From: Raskinella chloraquaticus (SeqCode)
Lineage (GTDB): Bacteria; Pseudomonadota; Alphaproteobacteria; Rhizobiales; UBA4765
Length of the DNA stretch: 64,000 nt
Assembly: GCA_002365175.1 (NCBI GenBank)
Contig: DEZK01000018.1
Location: 1 to 64,000, forward strand
Direction of reading: 5' to 3'
The notes beneath the pieces were generated by a model, which did not search any database, was not told where the DNA came from, and saw nothing but the letters and a program-made list of their open reading frames with translations. Below are positions 24,486-33,473 of this stretch, piece after piece (the stretch's first letter is position 1; every line of letters starts with the position of its first letter). Both the position numbers and the translations under genes were made by a program.

Positions 24486-25769
24486 ATGTCCGGACACGCT
24501 TCGACCTATCAGCCCAAAACCGGTTTCGAGCGCTGGCTCGACAAGCGTCTGCCGCTGCCGCGGATGATGTATGACCAGTTCGTCGGTTTTCCAGTGCCGC
24601 GCAATCTGAACTATTTCTGGACCTTCGGCGGTATTCTCACGCTTTGCCTGGGCGCGCAGATCCTGACCGGCATCGTGCTGGCGATGCATTACACGCCCCA
24701 TGTCGATCTGGCCTTCAACAGCGTCGAGCACATCATGCGCGACGTCAATTATGGCTGGATGATCCGCTACCTGCACACCAACGGCGCCTCGATGTTCTTC
24801 ATCGCCGTCTACATCCACATTTTCCGCGGCCTTTATTACGGCTCTTACAAGGAACCGCGCGAAGTGCTGTGGATCCTCGGTGTCATCATCTTCCTGCTGA
24901 TGATGGCGACCGCCTTCATGGGCTATGTGCTGCCCTGGGGACAGATGTCGTTTTGGGGCGCAACCGTCATCACCAATCTTTTTTCCGCCCTCCCTCTCGT
25001 TGGCGAATCGATTGTCACCTGGCTGTGGGGCGGCTTTGCCGTCGATAATCCCACCCTGAACCGCTTCTTTTCGCTGCACTTCCTGCTGCCCTTCATGATC
25101 GCCGGCGTCGTCGCTCTTCATCTCTGGGCGCTCCATGTAACGGGGCAGAACAATCCGACCGGCGTCGAGGTCAAGCAGAACAGCGATGTCGTGCCCTTCA
25201 CCCCCTATGCGACGGTGAAGGATGGTTTTGCCATGGTGGTGTTCCTCATCCTTTTCTTCTGGTTCGTGTTTTTTAACCCGAACTATCTCGGCCATCCGGA
25301 CAATTACATCCCGGCCAACCCGCTGGTGACGCCGGCTCATATCGTTCCTGAATGGTACTTCCTGCCCTTCTACGCCATCCTGCGCGCCATCCCCGACAAG
25401 CTTGGCGGTGTGCTGGCGATGTTCGGGTCGATTGCCGTCCTGTTCCTGCTGCCCTGGCTTGATACGTCGAAGGTGCGCTCCGCCCGCTACCGCCCGCTCT
25501 ACCGCCAGTTCTTCTGGATCTTCGCCGTTGTCTGCGTGATTCTGGGCTATCTCGGCTCGAAGCCGCCGGAAGGCCTGTACGTGGTCGCCGGACGGATCTG
25601 TACGGTCTACTACTTCATGCATTTCTTCGTCATTCTTCCGCTCCTGGGATTTGTGGAAAAGACAAAGCCCCTGCCGATGTCGATCACCGAATCCGTGCTC
25701 GGTGCAGGTGGAATGGGCGGATCGGGAACACCCGCCGGTGCCACCGCTATGCCAGAGCGCAAGGGCTGA
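24486..25769 (+). CDS. petB: Cytochrome b subunit of the bc1 complex
   Basis: 427-aa polytopic membrane protein carrying the two b haems and the quinone sites. Seen are FWTFGGILTLCLGAQILTGI, RYLHTNGASMFF, GYVLPWGQMSFWGATVITN and the Qo-site motif PEWYFLPFYAILRAIP. It is not fused to cytochrome c1, unlike the FbcH precursor of Bradyrhizobium. A ribosome site (CGGAGC) precedes the ATG. Confidence 0.97.
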   Translation: MSGHASTYQPKTGFERWLDKRLPLPRMMYDQFVGFPVPRNLNYFWTFGGILTLCLGAQILTGIVLAMHYTPHVDLAFNSVEHIMRDVNYGWMIRYLHTNGASMFFIAVYIHIFRGLYYGSYKEPREVLWILGVIIFLLMMATAFMGYVLPWGQMSFWGATVITNLFSALPLVGESIVTWLWGGFAVDNPTLNRFFSLHFLLPFMIAGVVALHLWALHVTGQNNPTGVEVKQNSDVVPFTPYATVKDGFAMVVFLILFFWFVFFNPNYLGHPDNYIPANPLVTPAHIVPEWYFLPFYAILRAIPDKLGGVLAMFGSIAVLFLLPWLDTSKVRSARYRPLYRQFFWIFAVVCVILGYLGSKPPEGLYVVAGRICTVYYFMHFFVILPLLGFVEKTKPLPMSITESVLGAGGMGGSGTPAGATAMPERKG

Positions 25770-25774
25770 GACCT

Positions 25775-26635
25775 ATGACCAATCTAATGACCAGAACATC
25801 GCCTCTGCTCGCTGCCTTCCTTGGCCTGTCGCTTGGCATGTCAATCCATGCCGCCATCGCCCAGGATGGCCATGGACATGAACAGGAATTGCCGCCCGTC
25901 CAGAAATGGTCGTTCTCCGGCCCCTTCGGCACCTTCGACCGGGCGCAGCTGCAACGCGGTTTCCAGATCTACAAGGAAGTCTGTTCCGCCTGTCATGGCC
26001 TTGACCTCCTCTCTTACCGCAATCTGACGCAGACCGGCGGACCACAATTCCCCGAGGCGCAAGCCAAAGCGATCGCCGCCGAATTCAAGGTCGCCGACAA
26101 GGACGACAAGGGCGAACCGGTGATGCGCCCGGCCGAGTTGAAAGACCGCTTCGCCAACCCGTTCCCCAACAAGAAACTCGCCGAAGACACCTATGGCAAG
26201 GTCCCGCCCGATCTGTCAGTGATGGCGAAAGCCCGCACCTCGCCGCGCGGCTTCCCGCTCTTCGTGTTTGATGCCGTGACCGGGCGCAACATCGAGACCG
26301 GACCTGACTATCTTTACGGCTTATTGGTCGGTTACGCCGACGCACCCGCCGGCAGCGAGCCGCCGCAGGGCTCGTATTTCAACAAATATTTCCCCGGCAA
26401 CAATATCGCCATGCCAAACATGCTCGCCGCTGACGGGCAGGTCACCTACCAGGACGGGACGCCGGCAACGATTGAAAATTACGCGCGCGATGTGACCGCC
26501 TTTCTCATGTGGGCGGCGGAGCCGAAGCTTGAAGAGCGCAAGCGCATTGGCTTCCAGGCGATTATTTTCCTCGTTATTTTCGCCGGACTGCTCTATTTCA
26601 CCAAAAAGAAGGTGTGGAGCGATCTGCCGCATTAA
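25775..26635 (+). CDS. petC: Cytochrome c1 subunit of the bc1 complex
   Basis: 286-aa periplasmic c-type cytochrome with a C-terminal membrane anchor (about 258-278). Signal peptide about 1-29. The covalent haem motif is C70-S-A-C73-H74, and the likely axial methionine is in NIAMPNMLAADGQ. It starts six bases after petB, completing the petABC operon. A hairpin with a T-tract follows at 26691-26711. Confidence 0.96.
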   Translation: MTNLMTRTSPLLAAFLGLSLGMSIHAAIAQDGHGHEQELPPVQKWSFSGPFGTFDRAQLQRGFQIYKEVCSACHGLDLLSYRNLTQTGGPQFPEAQAKAIAAEFKVADKDDKGEPVMRPAELKDRFANPFPNKKLAEDTYGKVPPDLSVMAKARTSPRGFPLFVFDAVTGRNIETGPDYLYGLLVGYADAPAGSEPPQGSYFNKYFPGNNIAMPNMLAADGQVTYQDGTPATIENYARDVTAFLMWAAEPKLEERKRIGFQAIIFLVIFAGLLYFTKKKVWSDLPH

Positions 26636-26690
26636 GCAGATTTGACATTGCGCGTGCGGCGGCTGAGGCGGCCGCGCCAGGGTTGACGAG

Positions 26691-26711
26691 GGGGCTGCGA
26701 GGCCCCTTTTT
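26691..26711 (+). terminator. Intrinsic terminator of petABC
   Basis: GGGGC (26691-26695), loop TGCGAG, GCCCC (26702-26706), then TTTTT (26707-26711), 55 bases after the petC stop. Confidence 0.75.
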
Positions 26712-26749
26712 CACGTATAGTGCTTTCTTGACGGACCGGGGTAACAGCG

Positions 26750-27631
26750 ATGTCGGCATCAGTGCTGGGAATTATCGGCGGATCAGGTGTCTATGATCTG
26801 CCCGAGTTGAAAGATGCGCACTGGCAGCCCATCTCATCCCCGTGGGGAGAACCATCGGACGCGCTGCGCATCGGCACCATCGACGATCTGAAGATTGTCT
26901 TTCTGCCCCGTCATGGGCGCGGCCATCGCTACAGCCCGTCAGAAATCAATTACCGCGCCAATATCGATATTCTGAAGCGTGCCGGTGTGACCGATGTCGT
27001 CTCCCTGTCCGCCTGCGGCTCGTTTCGAGAAACCATGCCGCCCGGTACATTCGTTCTTGTCGATCAGTTCATTGACCGGACAATTGCGCGCGCCAAGAGC
27101 TTTTTTGGCCAGGGCTGCGTGGCCCATGTCTCGCTTGCCCAGCCGGTCGCCCCCGGCCTGCAGGCCGCGGTCGGCGCCGCGCTCAAGGCAGAGGCCATAC
27201 CCCACACCCTCGGTGGCACCTATCTGGCAATGGAAGGTCCGCAATTTTCAACGCTTGCTGAATCCAAGCTCTATCGCGAGATATGGAATTGCGACGTCAT
27301 AGGCATGACCAACATGCCGGAAGCCAAACTCGCCCGCGAGGCCGAGCTCAAGTATTGCACGGTTGCCATGGTGACCGATTTCGACAGCTGGCATCCTCAT
27401 CACGGCGAAGTGGATATCCAGTCGATCATCGCCCAGATGCATGCCAATGTCTCGTCGGCCCAGCGCCTCGTCCTGCGCCTTGCCCGCGATTTTCCTCGCG
27501 ACAACCAGCCCTGCCCGGCCGGCAGCGACCGGGCGCTGGAATATGCCATCATCACCGCACCGGAGGCGCGCGACCCCGCCCTTCTCGCCAAGCTCGACGC
27601 CGTCGCCGGGCGCGTACTGACCCGCAGATAA
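26750..27631 (+). CDS. mtnP: S-methyl-5'-thioadenosine phosphorylase
   Basis: Phosphorolyses methylthioadenosine to adenine and 5-methylthioribose-1-phosphate. It is 293 aa. Family segments are LGIIGGSGVYDLPEL, LPRHGRGHRYSPSEINYRAN, SACGSFRE, YLAMEGPQFSTLAESKLYR and the base-site NMPEAKLAREAELKY...VTDFDSW. Adenine phosphoribosyltransferase starts nine bases after its stop, so the adenine released is salvaged by the next gene product. Confidence 0.95.
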   Translation: MSASVLGIIGGSGVYDLPELKDAHWQPISSPWGEPSDALRIGTIDDLKIVFLPRHGRGHRYSPSEINYRANIDILKRAGVTDVVSLSACGSFRETMPPGTFVLVDQFIDRTIARAKSFFGQGCVAHVSLAQPVAPGLQAAVGAALKAEAIPHTLGGTYLAMEGPQFSTLAESKLYREIWNCDVIGMTNMPEAKLAREAELKYCTVAMVTDFDSWHPHHGEVDIQSIIAQMHANVSSAQRLVLRLARDFPRDNQPCPAGSDRALEYAIITAPEARDPALLAKLDAVAGRVLTRR

Positions 27632-27639
27632 GGCCCGAC

Positions 27640-28167
27640 ATGACCCTCATCGACAGTATCCGCACCATTCCCGATTACCCGAAACCAGGCATTCTGTTTC
27701 GGGACATCACCACGCTTCTCGGCAACGCCCAGGCGTTCCGCCGCGCCGTCGATGAGCTGGTACAGCCCTATGCCGGTCTCAAGATCGACAAGGTCGCCGG
27801 GATCGAGGCGCGCGGTTTCATTCTTGGCGGCGCGGTTGCCCATCAGCTGTCGGCTGGCTTCGTACCGATCCGCAAAAAGGGCAAATTGCCTCATGAGACG
27901 ATATCGATTGCCTATTCACTCGAATACGGCGTCGACAGCATGGAGGTCCACAAGGATGCCGTGCTGCAGGGAGAAAAAGTCGTTATTGTCGACGATCTGG
28001 TGGCAACTGGCGGAACAGCGGAAGCGGCAACCAAACTCCTTCTGTCGCTCGGCGCTGACGTGATAGCCTGCTGCTTCATCATTGATCTGCCCGATCTGGG
28101 TGGCAGGGCGAAGATTGAGGCGCTCGGCGTGCCCGTTCGTACGCTCGTCGCATTTCCGGGGCATTGA
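27640..28167 (+). CDS. apt: Adenine phosphoribosyltransferase
   Basis: Converts adenine and PRPP to AMP. It is 175 aa from ATG 27640; the frame is open much further upstream but only as an overlap with mtnP. Motifs are IPDYPKPGILFRDITTLL, AGIEARGFILGGAVA and the PRPP loop VVIVDDLVATGGTAEAA. It pairs with mtnP in an adenine-salvage unit. Confidence 0.96.
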   Translation: MTLIDSIRTIPDYPKPGILFRDITTLLGNAQAFRRAVDELVQPYAGLKIDKVAGIEARGFILGGAVAHQLSAGFVPIRKKGKLPHETISIAYSLEYGVDSMEVHKDAVLQGEKVVIVDDLVATGGTAEAATKLLLSLGADVIACCFIIDLPDLGGRAKIEALGVPVRTLVAFPGH

Positions 28168-28193
28168 AGAACGGACGAGCACAGGAGGTACAT

Positions 28194-28565
28194 ATGTCAT
28201 TGATGGACATGGTTTTCAATCTGATCAAGGGCGCCATGGGCGGCCAGGGTCAGCAGGGCGGCGGCGACATGCTGTCAAATATTGTCACCCAGATGCTGCA
28301 GAATGGTGTTTCGGGTGGCGCCGGCGGCTTGTTGCAGCAACTGGAACAGGCGGGCCTGGGACAGCACGTACAATCCTGGCTCGGCAGCGGCCAGAACATG
28401 CCGGTTGAGGCAAGCCAGATCACCAGCGCGCTCGGCTCCTCGCAACTGGGCGAACTGGCAGCGAAATTCGGCATTTCGCCCGACATGGTGTCACAGGCGA
28501 TGTCGCAATACCTGCCAGCCATTATCGACAAGATGAGCCCGCACGGCACGCTGCAATCCCATTGA
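28194..28565 (+). CDS. YidB-like (DUF937) protein
   Basis: 123-aa Gly/Gln-rich protein. A low-complexity stretch (GGQGQQGGGD) follows an N-terminal helix. The domain then reads VTQMLQNG, LGQHVQSWLGSGQNMPVEASQITSALG and ISPDMVSQAMSQYLPAIIDKMSPHG, typical of YidB. Function is not established. Start at ATG 28194, with GGAGGT upstream; the frame opens at 28164. It lies close behind apt and may share its transcript. Confidence 0.85.
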   Translation: MSLMDMVFNLIKGAMGGQGQQGGGDMLSNIVTQMLQNGVSGGAGGLLQQLEQAGLGQHVQSWLGSGQNMPVEASQITSALGSSQLGELAAKFGISPDMVSQAMSQYLPAIIDKMSPHGTLQSH

Positions 28566-28578
28566 GGACATCGCTGCC

Positions 28579-28601
28579 GGCCGGCTTCAGAACAGCCGGC
28601 C
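28579..28601. terminator. Bidirectional hairpin between convergent genes
   Basis: Perfect stem GGCCGGCT (28579-28586), loop TCAGAAC, AGCCGGCC (28594-28601). It lies between the yidB-like and csaA-like stops and overlaps the last codon of the latter. No good T-tract is seen, so termination strength is unclear. Confidence 0.45.
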
Positions 28602-28952
28602 GCCATTGGGAACCTGACGCTCAGGGCTGATGAGGACGACCTCGCCATCGGCATCGGGAAAGCCGAGCGTCAGCACCTGCGACATGAATTTGCCTATCTG
28701 TCGCGGCGGAAAATTCACCACCGCTGCCACCTGGCGCCCGACGAGATCGTCGGGCTGGTAATGCCGGGTGATCTGCGCCGAGGAGCGGCGCGTTCCCAGT
28801 TCAGCCCCGAAATCAATCGTCAGTTTCCATGCCGGTTTGCGCGCTTCCGGGAAGGGATCGACCGCGATAATCGTCCCGACGCGGATATCCACCTGCTCAA
28901 AATCGCCATAGGTGATCAACGCCGGGGAATGATTGGTCGACTGCGCGCTCAT
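28587..28952 (-). CDS. CsaA-like tRNA-binding (OB-fold) protein
   Basis: 121-aa single-domain protein of the EMAP/CsaA tRNA-binding family. It contains FEQVDIRVGTIIAVDPFPEARKPAWKLTIDFG, SSAQITRHY, LVGRQVAAVVNFPPRQIGKFMSQVLTLGF and a C-terminal PERQVPNGGRLF. CsaA was described in Bacillus as a chaperone linked to secretion; the role here is unknown. Confidence 0.87.
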   Translation of the reverse strand: MSAQSTNHSPALITYGDFEQVDIRVGTIIAVDPFPEARKPAWKLTIDFGAELGTRRSSAQITRHYQPDDLVGRQVAAVVNFPPRQIGKFMSQVLTLGFPDADGEVVLISPERQVPNGGRLF

Positions 28953-28967
28953 CGCATCGCGATCCTG

Positions 28968-29657
28968 TCAATGGCGGGTGGAAATGCCGGCCTCATCATC
29001 AGCCGCATGACGCGCGCCGCTGGCCCTGCGGCGCCTGCCGTCAATCGCCCGCCCGACAAGAAGGCGCAGTGGCGCCGTCAAACGATGGAGCGTGTCGAGG
29101 GCGCGCATCGCCCGCTCGCCGCGCCGCAGGCTGGCGTCGAGCGCTGCCATGGTGGGCGCCAGGCCGGGGTCTTCATCATCAAGCCAGACATCAATGAGCC
29201 GCGCAAAGCTCAGCGCCAGGCCGCGAGCAGCGATGTGACCGCGCGCGCCCTCACTTGCCAGATCCGCGCCAGCCAGCATCCAGCGTTGCGAGCGCGTGGC
29301 GAGCCTCCACAGGCCAAGCGCCAGCGCCGGGTCCTCGCGCGCGCCGTCGCGCAGCGAGCGGATCGCCTCGCGATGGGGCAGCAGCACGTCAAGCCGGCGC
29401 ATCAGAATATCGAACAGCCGCTCATGGGCACCTTCCTGATCAAGCTCAGGGTCAAGACCGGCGAGCACCTCTGCATCAATTGCGGCGGCAAACCGCTCCA
29501 GGATCGCAAACTTGCTGCCCGTCGTGCCACGCAGCACCGCCAGGCTGACACCGGCCTTTTCCGCCACCATCGCCAGCGTCACATCGCGATAGGCATAATC
29601 GCTGAGAAGGGCGAACAGCGCATCGACGACGGGGTCATTCTTTCGTTCATCAGTCAT
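28968..29657 (-). CDS. TetR-like transcriptional regulator
   Basis: 229-aa protein. The N-terminal helix-turn-helix (about 8-50) reads VTLAMVAEKAGVSLAVLRGTTGSKFAILERF, a diverged TetR pattern in which the usual Y-x-H/YF of helix 3-4 is replaced by TTGSK. The rest is all-helical with an Arg-rich tail (GRRRRASGARH). No obvious target genes besides itself and csaA-like. Confidence is moderate because of the degenerate HTH. Confidence 0.65.
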   Translation of the reverse strand: MTDERKNDPVVDALFALLSDYAYRDVTLAMVAEKAGVSLAVLRGTTGSKFAILERFAAAIDAEVLAGLDPELDQEGAHERLFDILMRRLDVLLPHREAIRSLRDGAREDPALALGLWRLATRSQRWMLAGADLASEGARGHIAARGLALSFARLIDVWLDDEDPGLAPTMAALDASLRRGERAMRALDTLHRLTAPLRLLVGRAIDGRRRRASGARHAADDEAGISTRH

Positions 29658-29726
29658 GGTGCCAACTCTCCGATCGTCCGTGTCTTAGACCAATCCCGCA
29701 CAAAGGCAACGCGACGCGGCAGCCGT

Positions 29727-30548
29727 CTATCCCGCCAGTTCGCGGCCACGTGCGGTTGCCGCTGCAATTGCTTTGGCGAGCAGGGGCGGAAAGCCGCTAT
29801 CGCCATCCATCAGGTGATATAGCGCTGCAGCCGTCGTGCCGCCGGGCGACGTGACGTTCTGACGCAGGATTGCCGGGTCGAGGGCCGATTGATGGAGGAG
29901 TTCACCCGCCCCCTCGACCGTCACCCGCGCGAGCTTTGCGGCCAGATCCGCCGGCAGTCCCTGCGCCACGCCCGCCGCCGCCAACGCTTCCACCAGATGA
30001 AAGACATAGGCGGGGCCCGAGCCCGACACCGCCGTCACCGCGTTCATCAACGCTTCGTCCTCCATCCACTCAAACTGACCAACAGCGCCCAGAAGCATCG
30101 CAGCAAGCGCCCGCTGTTCAATCGTCACCCTTTCATTGGCAACCCCGACCGTGATGCCGCGCCCAACCGCTGCCGGCGTGTTGGGGATGGTGCGGATGAT
30201 TGCCACAGCCTCGCCAAGCCTCGCGGCAAACTGCGCCATGGTTTTTCCCGCGACGACTGAAATCACCAGCGTTGATGGGCGAAGCAAAGGCCGCAAGGAC
30301 GGCAGAACAGCATCAAGCGCCTGCGGCTTGACGGCAATGACAACAATCTCGGCAGGCTGCAGCGCCATGTTGACCGATACGCCGCGTTTGCGCAGGTCGG
30401 CGCCCGTGCCATCCGGCAGATGAGGGTCGATGACCGCAACCGCACTGGCCGCCAGGCCAAGACGCAGCCATCCCTCCAGCAGCGCGCCGCCCATCTTTCC
30501 ACAACCGACCAGGGCAAGGCGGGAGATGTGCGTGAGTTCGCTCGTCAT
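29727..30548 (-). CDS. proC: Pyrroline-5-carboxylate reductase
   Basis: Last step of proline synthesis (P5C plus NAD(P)H). It is 273 aa. The Rossmann loop is LVGCGKMGGALLEGW. The C-terminal dimer domain has AVTAVSGSGPAYVFHLVEAL and the signature LRQNVTSPGGTTAAAL. The start overlaps the cca stop by four bases, making it the last gene of a five-gene coupled chain. Confidence 0.94.
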   Translation of the reverse strand: MTSELTHISRLALVGCGKMGGALLEGWLRLGLAASAVAVIDPHLPDGTGADLRKRGVSVNMALQPAEIVVIAVKPQALDAVLPSLRPLLRPSTLVISVVAGKTMAQFAARLGEAVAIIRTIPNTPAAVGRGITVGVANERVTIEQRALAAMLLGAVGQFEWMEDEALMNAVTAVSGSGPAYVFHLVEALAAAGVAQGLPADLAAKLARVTVEGAGELLHQSALDPAILRQNVTSPGGTTAAALYHLMDGDSGFPPLLAKAIAAATARGRELAG

Positions 30549-31861
30549 GAGGTCTCCTTGCCTGAAATTCCCCCGCCGCCAATCGACAACACCCTGGCGG
30601 AAGGCTCAAGGGCGCAAACGCCAGCGCGCTTTATGTCTGTTGTCATATGCGCCAGCAAGGCCTCGCGCCCAAGGCGGAAATCACTGGCAATCCAAAGCGC
30701 GCGGGCTGTCGCCAGCCCATCGCCAATCGCCTTCCCGGCGGCGATCCCGAGCGACAGCATATCCTCCCCTTTGAGTGGAAAGACCGGCACCGGATCACGC
30801 GTGGCGAGATCAGCAAGCTCATGCCGGCGCGGATCTGTTGCCTCGTCGCGCGAGAGCGCCCAGCCAAAGAGATGGGCGTGGGCGTAGTCTTGGCCAAGCG
30901 CTTCCTGCGCCAGACGATGGCCATGCTGGCTTGTGTCGCCGGCGAGCCTCCGGCCCCAGCGTCCCATATCTGCAAGAAACCGGCTTTCGGCCCGCGACAA
31001 GCGCAATCTCGCGGTGAGACGCTCCGCATCCTCTTCGATCCTGACCGCTAACGCAGCAAGCCTCAGCACGGGAAAAGGCGCGCGCGCGTGAGCCTTTTCA
31101 AGCGCCACCAGCCGCTCAAGGCACCCGACGGCCGGTACGCCGACCAGATCGATCAGCACCCCGGTGTCGGCGAATGCACGAAGAGCGCCGACGCACTCAG
31201 GAGCAGACAGGAATTTGAGCATTTCCTGGCGCAGGCGCTCGGCAGAAAGCTGTCCCATGTGGCGGCGCGCCGTGGCGCAGGCGTGAAAGCCCGCAGCATC
31301 GGGGGCACCCCTGCCATACCAGGCGTGAAAGCGAAAAAACCGCAGCACGCGCAGATAATCCTCAGCGATGCGTTGGTGCGCATCACCGATGAACCGCACA
31401 CGCCGGGCAATCACATCATCATAACCCCCTAAAGGGTCATGGATCCGCCCTTGAGCATCGCAGTAAAGCGCATTGATCGTGAAATCGCGCCGCTGCGCAT
31501 CTTCCAGCCAGTCATTGCCAAACGCTACTTCAGCCCACCGCCCGTCGCTCGTGACATCGCGGCGCAGCGTCGTCACTTCGAAGGGGGTGCCGTCGACAAG
31601 CACCGTCACCGTGCCAAACCGGATGCCGGTTGGAACCGTGCGCAGGTTCCTTGCGCTTGCAAGCTCAACCACAGCATCAGGCGTCAGCGTGGTGGCGCAA
31701 TCAATGTCGCCCGCCGGCTCGCCCATCAGCGCATTGCGGACTGCCCCGCCGACGATCCGGGTCACCGCGCCATCACCACCCGGATCAAGAACCGCAAGGA
31801 GGCGGGCAGTCCGGGGCGCTTGCAGGAACGCCGAACCAGCCAGCGACACAGCCGGCATCAT
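30545..31861 (-). CDS. cca: CCA tRNA nucleotidyltransferase / poly(A) polymerase family
   Basis: 438-aa class II nucleotidyltransferase. The catalytic head has RIVGGAVRNALMGEPAGDIDCATT with its metal-binding Asp pair, VTTLRRDV, DAQRRDFTINALYCD and the ERIAEDYLRVLRFFRFH-type RNA/neck motif (QRIAEDYLRVLRFFRFHAWYG). It may add or repair the tRNA 3' CCA; a poly(A) polymerase role cannot be excluded by eye. Start at 31861 overlaps the DUF6111 stop (ATGA). Confidence 0.9.
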   Translation of the reverse strand: MMPAVSLAGSAFLQAPRTARLLAVLDPGGDGAVTRIVGGAVRNALMGEPAGDIDCATTLTPDAVVELASARNLRTVPTGIRFGTVTVLVDGTPFEVTTLRRDVTSDGRWAEVAFGNDWLEDAQRRDFTINALYCDAQGRIHDPLGGYDDVIARRVRFIGDAHQRIAEDYLRVLRFFRFHAWYGRGAPDAAGFHACATARRHMGQLSAERLRQEMLKFLSAPECVGALRAFADTGVLIDLVGVPAVGCLERLVALEKAHARAPFPVLRLAALAVRIEEDAERLTARLRLSRAESRFLADMGRWGRRLAGDTSQHGHRLAQEALGQDYAHAHLFGWALSRDEATDPRRHELADLATRDPVPVFPLKGEDMLSLGIAAGKAIGDGLATARALWIASDFRLGREALLAHMTTDIKRAGVCALEPSARVLSIGGGGISGKETS

Positions 31862-32103
31862 GGGCGTTGGCTGGCCGCTTCACCGGCCTCATTGCGCCCG
31901 AACAGTTGGCGACCGACATTGGGGCCGATGACACCGACCATCAAGGCGATGATCAGCACACCCGCCACGCCAAGCCAGACCAGGCGCTTCTTGTCCCACG
32001 ACGACAGGTGGAAGGGGTTGCGCTCGGCGACAAAGAGATAAACGGCGTACAGCACAAAGGGGATCAGAAAAAGAACGACATTGAAAAGAACAACACTGCT
32101 CAT
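31858..32103 (-). CDS. DUF6111 small membrane protein
   Basis: 81 aa with two predicted transmembrane helices (about 5-25 and 42-62) separated by a charged loop (ERNPFHLSSWDKKR). It is typical in size and context for DUF6111 in Hyphomicrobiales, where it lies between a Nudix gene and cca. Function is unknown. Both ends overlap neighbours by four bases. Confidence 0.85.
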   Translation of the reverse strand: MSSVVLFNVVLFLIPFVLYAVYLFVAERNPFHLSSWDKKRLVWLGVAGVLIIALMVGVIGPNVGRQLFGRNEAGEAASQRP

Positions 32104-32744
32104 GTCTGATCCGTGTAGAGCCGCTGGTAGAGGCGGCGGATCATGCCCGCCGTTGCTCCCCAGATATAGCGCTCGCCAAAAGGCATGGCATAATAATGGC
32201 GGTCACGGCCACGAAATTCGCGGCTATGCTCGTGATGGTTGGCAGGATCCATGAGGAAAGCGAGCGGCACTTCGAAGGCATCTGCCACCTCATTTTCATT
32301 CAGCGTCAATCGATGCCCGGGATCAACGAGTGCCACCACCGGCATGATTCGAAAGCCCGTCGTCGTCTGATAAGGGTCAAGATAGCCCAGGCAGTCAACA
32401 TGCCCGCGATGAAGCCCCACCTCCTCTTCCGCTTCGCGCAGCGCCGCGATCAGCGGTGACGCGTCATCCGCATCGATCTTGCCGCCGGGAAAGGCTATTT
32501 GGCCGGCATGCGATGGCAAATGGCTGGTGCGCTGCGTCAGTAACAGGCTGGGCTCGTCACGTTTGATGATACCCACAAGCACAGCTGCAAGCTTTCGAGG
32601 GCCAGGCGCACGCAAACTTATCAGCGTCGGATCAAGCTCGTGATCACCGCTATCAGCCGTCTCTTCGCCAAAATGCGGTGACGGGTCGAGGCGTCCTCGC
32701 GCCCGATCGATGAAATCGTCCAGGGCAAAGCCAGCCGCTCTCAT
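32100..32744 (-). CDS. Nudix CoA pyrophosphatase
   Basis: 214-aa Nudix hydrolase of the NudL/coenzyme A diphosphatase type. The UPF0035-like motif LLTQRTSHLPSHAGQIAFPGG directly precedes the Nudix box GGKIDADDASPLIAALREAEEEVGL, a combination specific to this group. Start at ATG 32744, which overlaps the DUF1285 stop (ATGA); the open frame to 32801 lies inside DUF1285. Confidence 0.88.
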   Translation of the reverse strand: MRAAGFALDDFIDRARGRLDPSPHFGEETADSGDHELDPTLISLRAPGPRKLAAVLVGIIKRDEPSLLLTQRTSHLPSHAGQIAFPGGKIDADDASPLIAALREAEEEVGLHRGHVDCLGYLDPYQTTTGFRIMPVVALVDPGHRLTLNENEVADAFEVPLAFLMDPANHHEHSREFRGRDRHYYAMPFGERYIWGATAGMIRRLYQRLYTDQT

Positions 32745-33331
32745 GATGCAGCCACGATTTCGCTGGCCTTCGCCATCGGGAAAAAGCGTCCCGCCGACCA
32801 AACACCGAACATCTGTTCGCCGGCGACATCCTCCTCGCAGCCAAGAGCGACGAGATCGTAATAGACGGCCCTTGCAATCAGCGCCTCCAGCCGGTGGCGC
32901 ACATGAACATAGGGGCGCAAGGTGCCGGGTGCGCTGCGTGAAAAGCGCAACGGATGAGGGCTTCCTGCTTCAACCCATTCATCCGTCAGGCAGCGAAAGC
33001 GCAAAACCTGAGCCGCGCCCGCGCCCTCAACCGCCATTTCAACCGCATGGAGGGGCGCATCATCGACCTTGATCCCGACTTTCTCGATCGGTGTCACCAG
33101 ATAATAGCGCCCGTCCTCCTCGCGGCGCAGGACGGACGAGAAGAGCTTGACCAATGGCCGCCGGCCAATCGGCGTCCCAAGATAATACCAGGTGCCATCG
33201 ACAGCGATTCGCATGTCGATATCGCCGCAGAAGGGCGGATTCCAGCTATCAGGACCCCCGCGCGCCTGGCGCAACTGCCCTTCAAGTCCTGCAATTGCTG
33301 TCGGGCTTGCAGCCAACGCCTTCTGCTCCAT
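32741..33331 (-). CDS. DUF1285 protein
   Basis: 196-aa cytoplasmic protein. Characteristic stretches are PFCGDIDMRIAVDGTWYYLGTPIGR, LVKLFSSVLRREEDGRYYLVTPIEK and HPLRFSRSAPGTLRPYVHVR. Function is not known. Start at ATG 33331; the frame remains open to 33598 but that part has no similarity and crosses the divergent MoxR gene start. First gene of the five-gene chain ending at proC. Confidence 0.87.
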   Translation of the reverse strand: MEQKALAASPTAIAGLEGQLRQARGGPDSWNPPFCGDIDMRIAVDGTWYYLGTPIGRRPLVKLFSSVLRREEDGRYYLVTPIEKVGIKVDDAPLHAVEMAVEGAGAAQVLRFRCLTDEWVEAGSPHPLRFSRSAPGTLRPYVHVRHRLEALIARAVYYDLVALGCEEDVAGEQMFGVWSAGRFFPMAKASEIVAAS

Positions 33332-33473
33332 CTCGAATTTGCCATCATGCCGGCTTCTCACTGCATAATGGACTGCCCGTCGATGCCAAAGATTTGTACT
33401 GTTCCTTGGCGCAGCGACGTGGTCAGATAGTGACCTGTTTTCCCTGCCGCGCCAACTGTCTCGGCTGACAAGC

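Noticed and set aside
24423..25622. 399-codon open frame on the minus strand
   Set aside because: It lies wholly opposite petB. GC-rich third positions in the real gene leave the opposite frame open; its product is low-complexity and His/Glu-rich with no domain.
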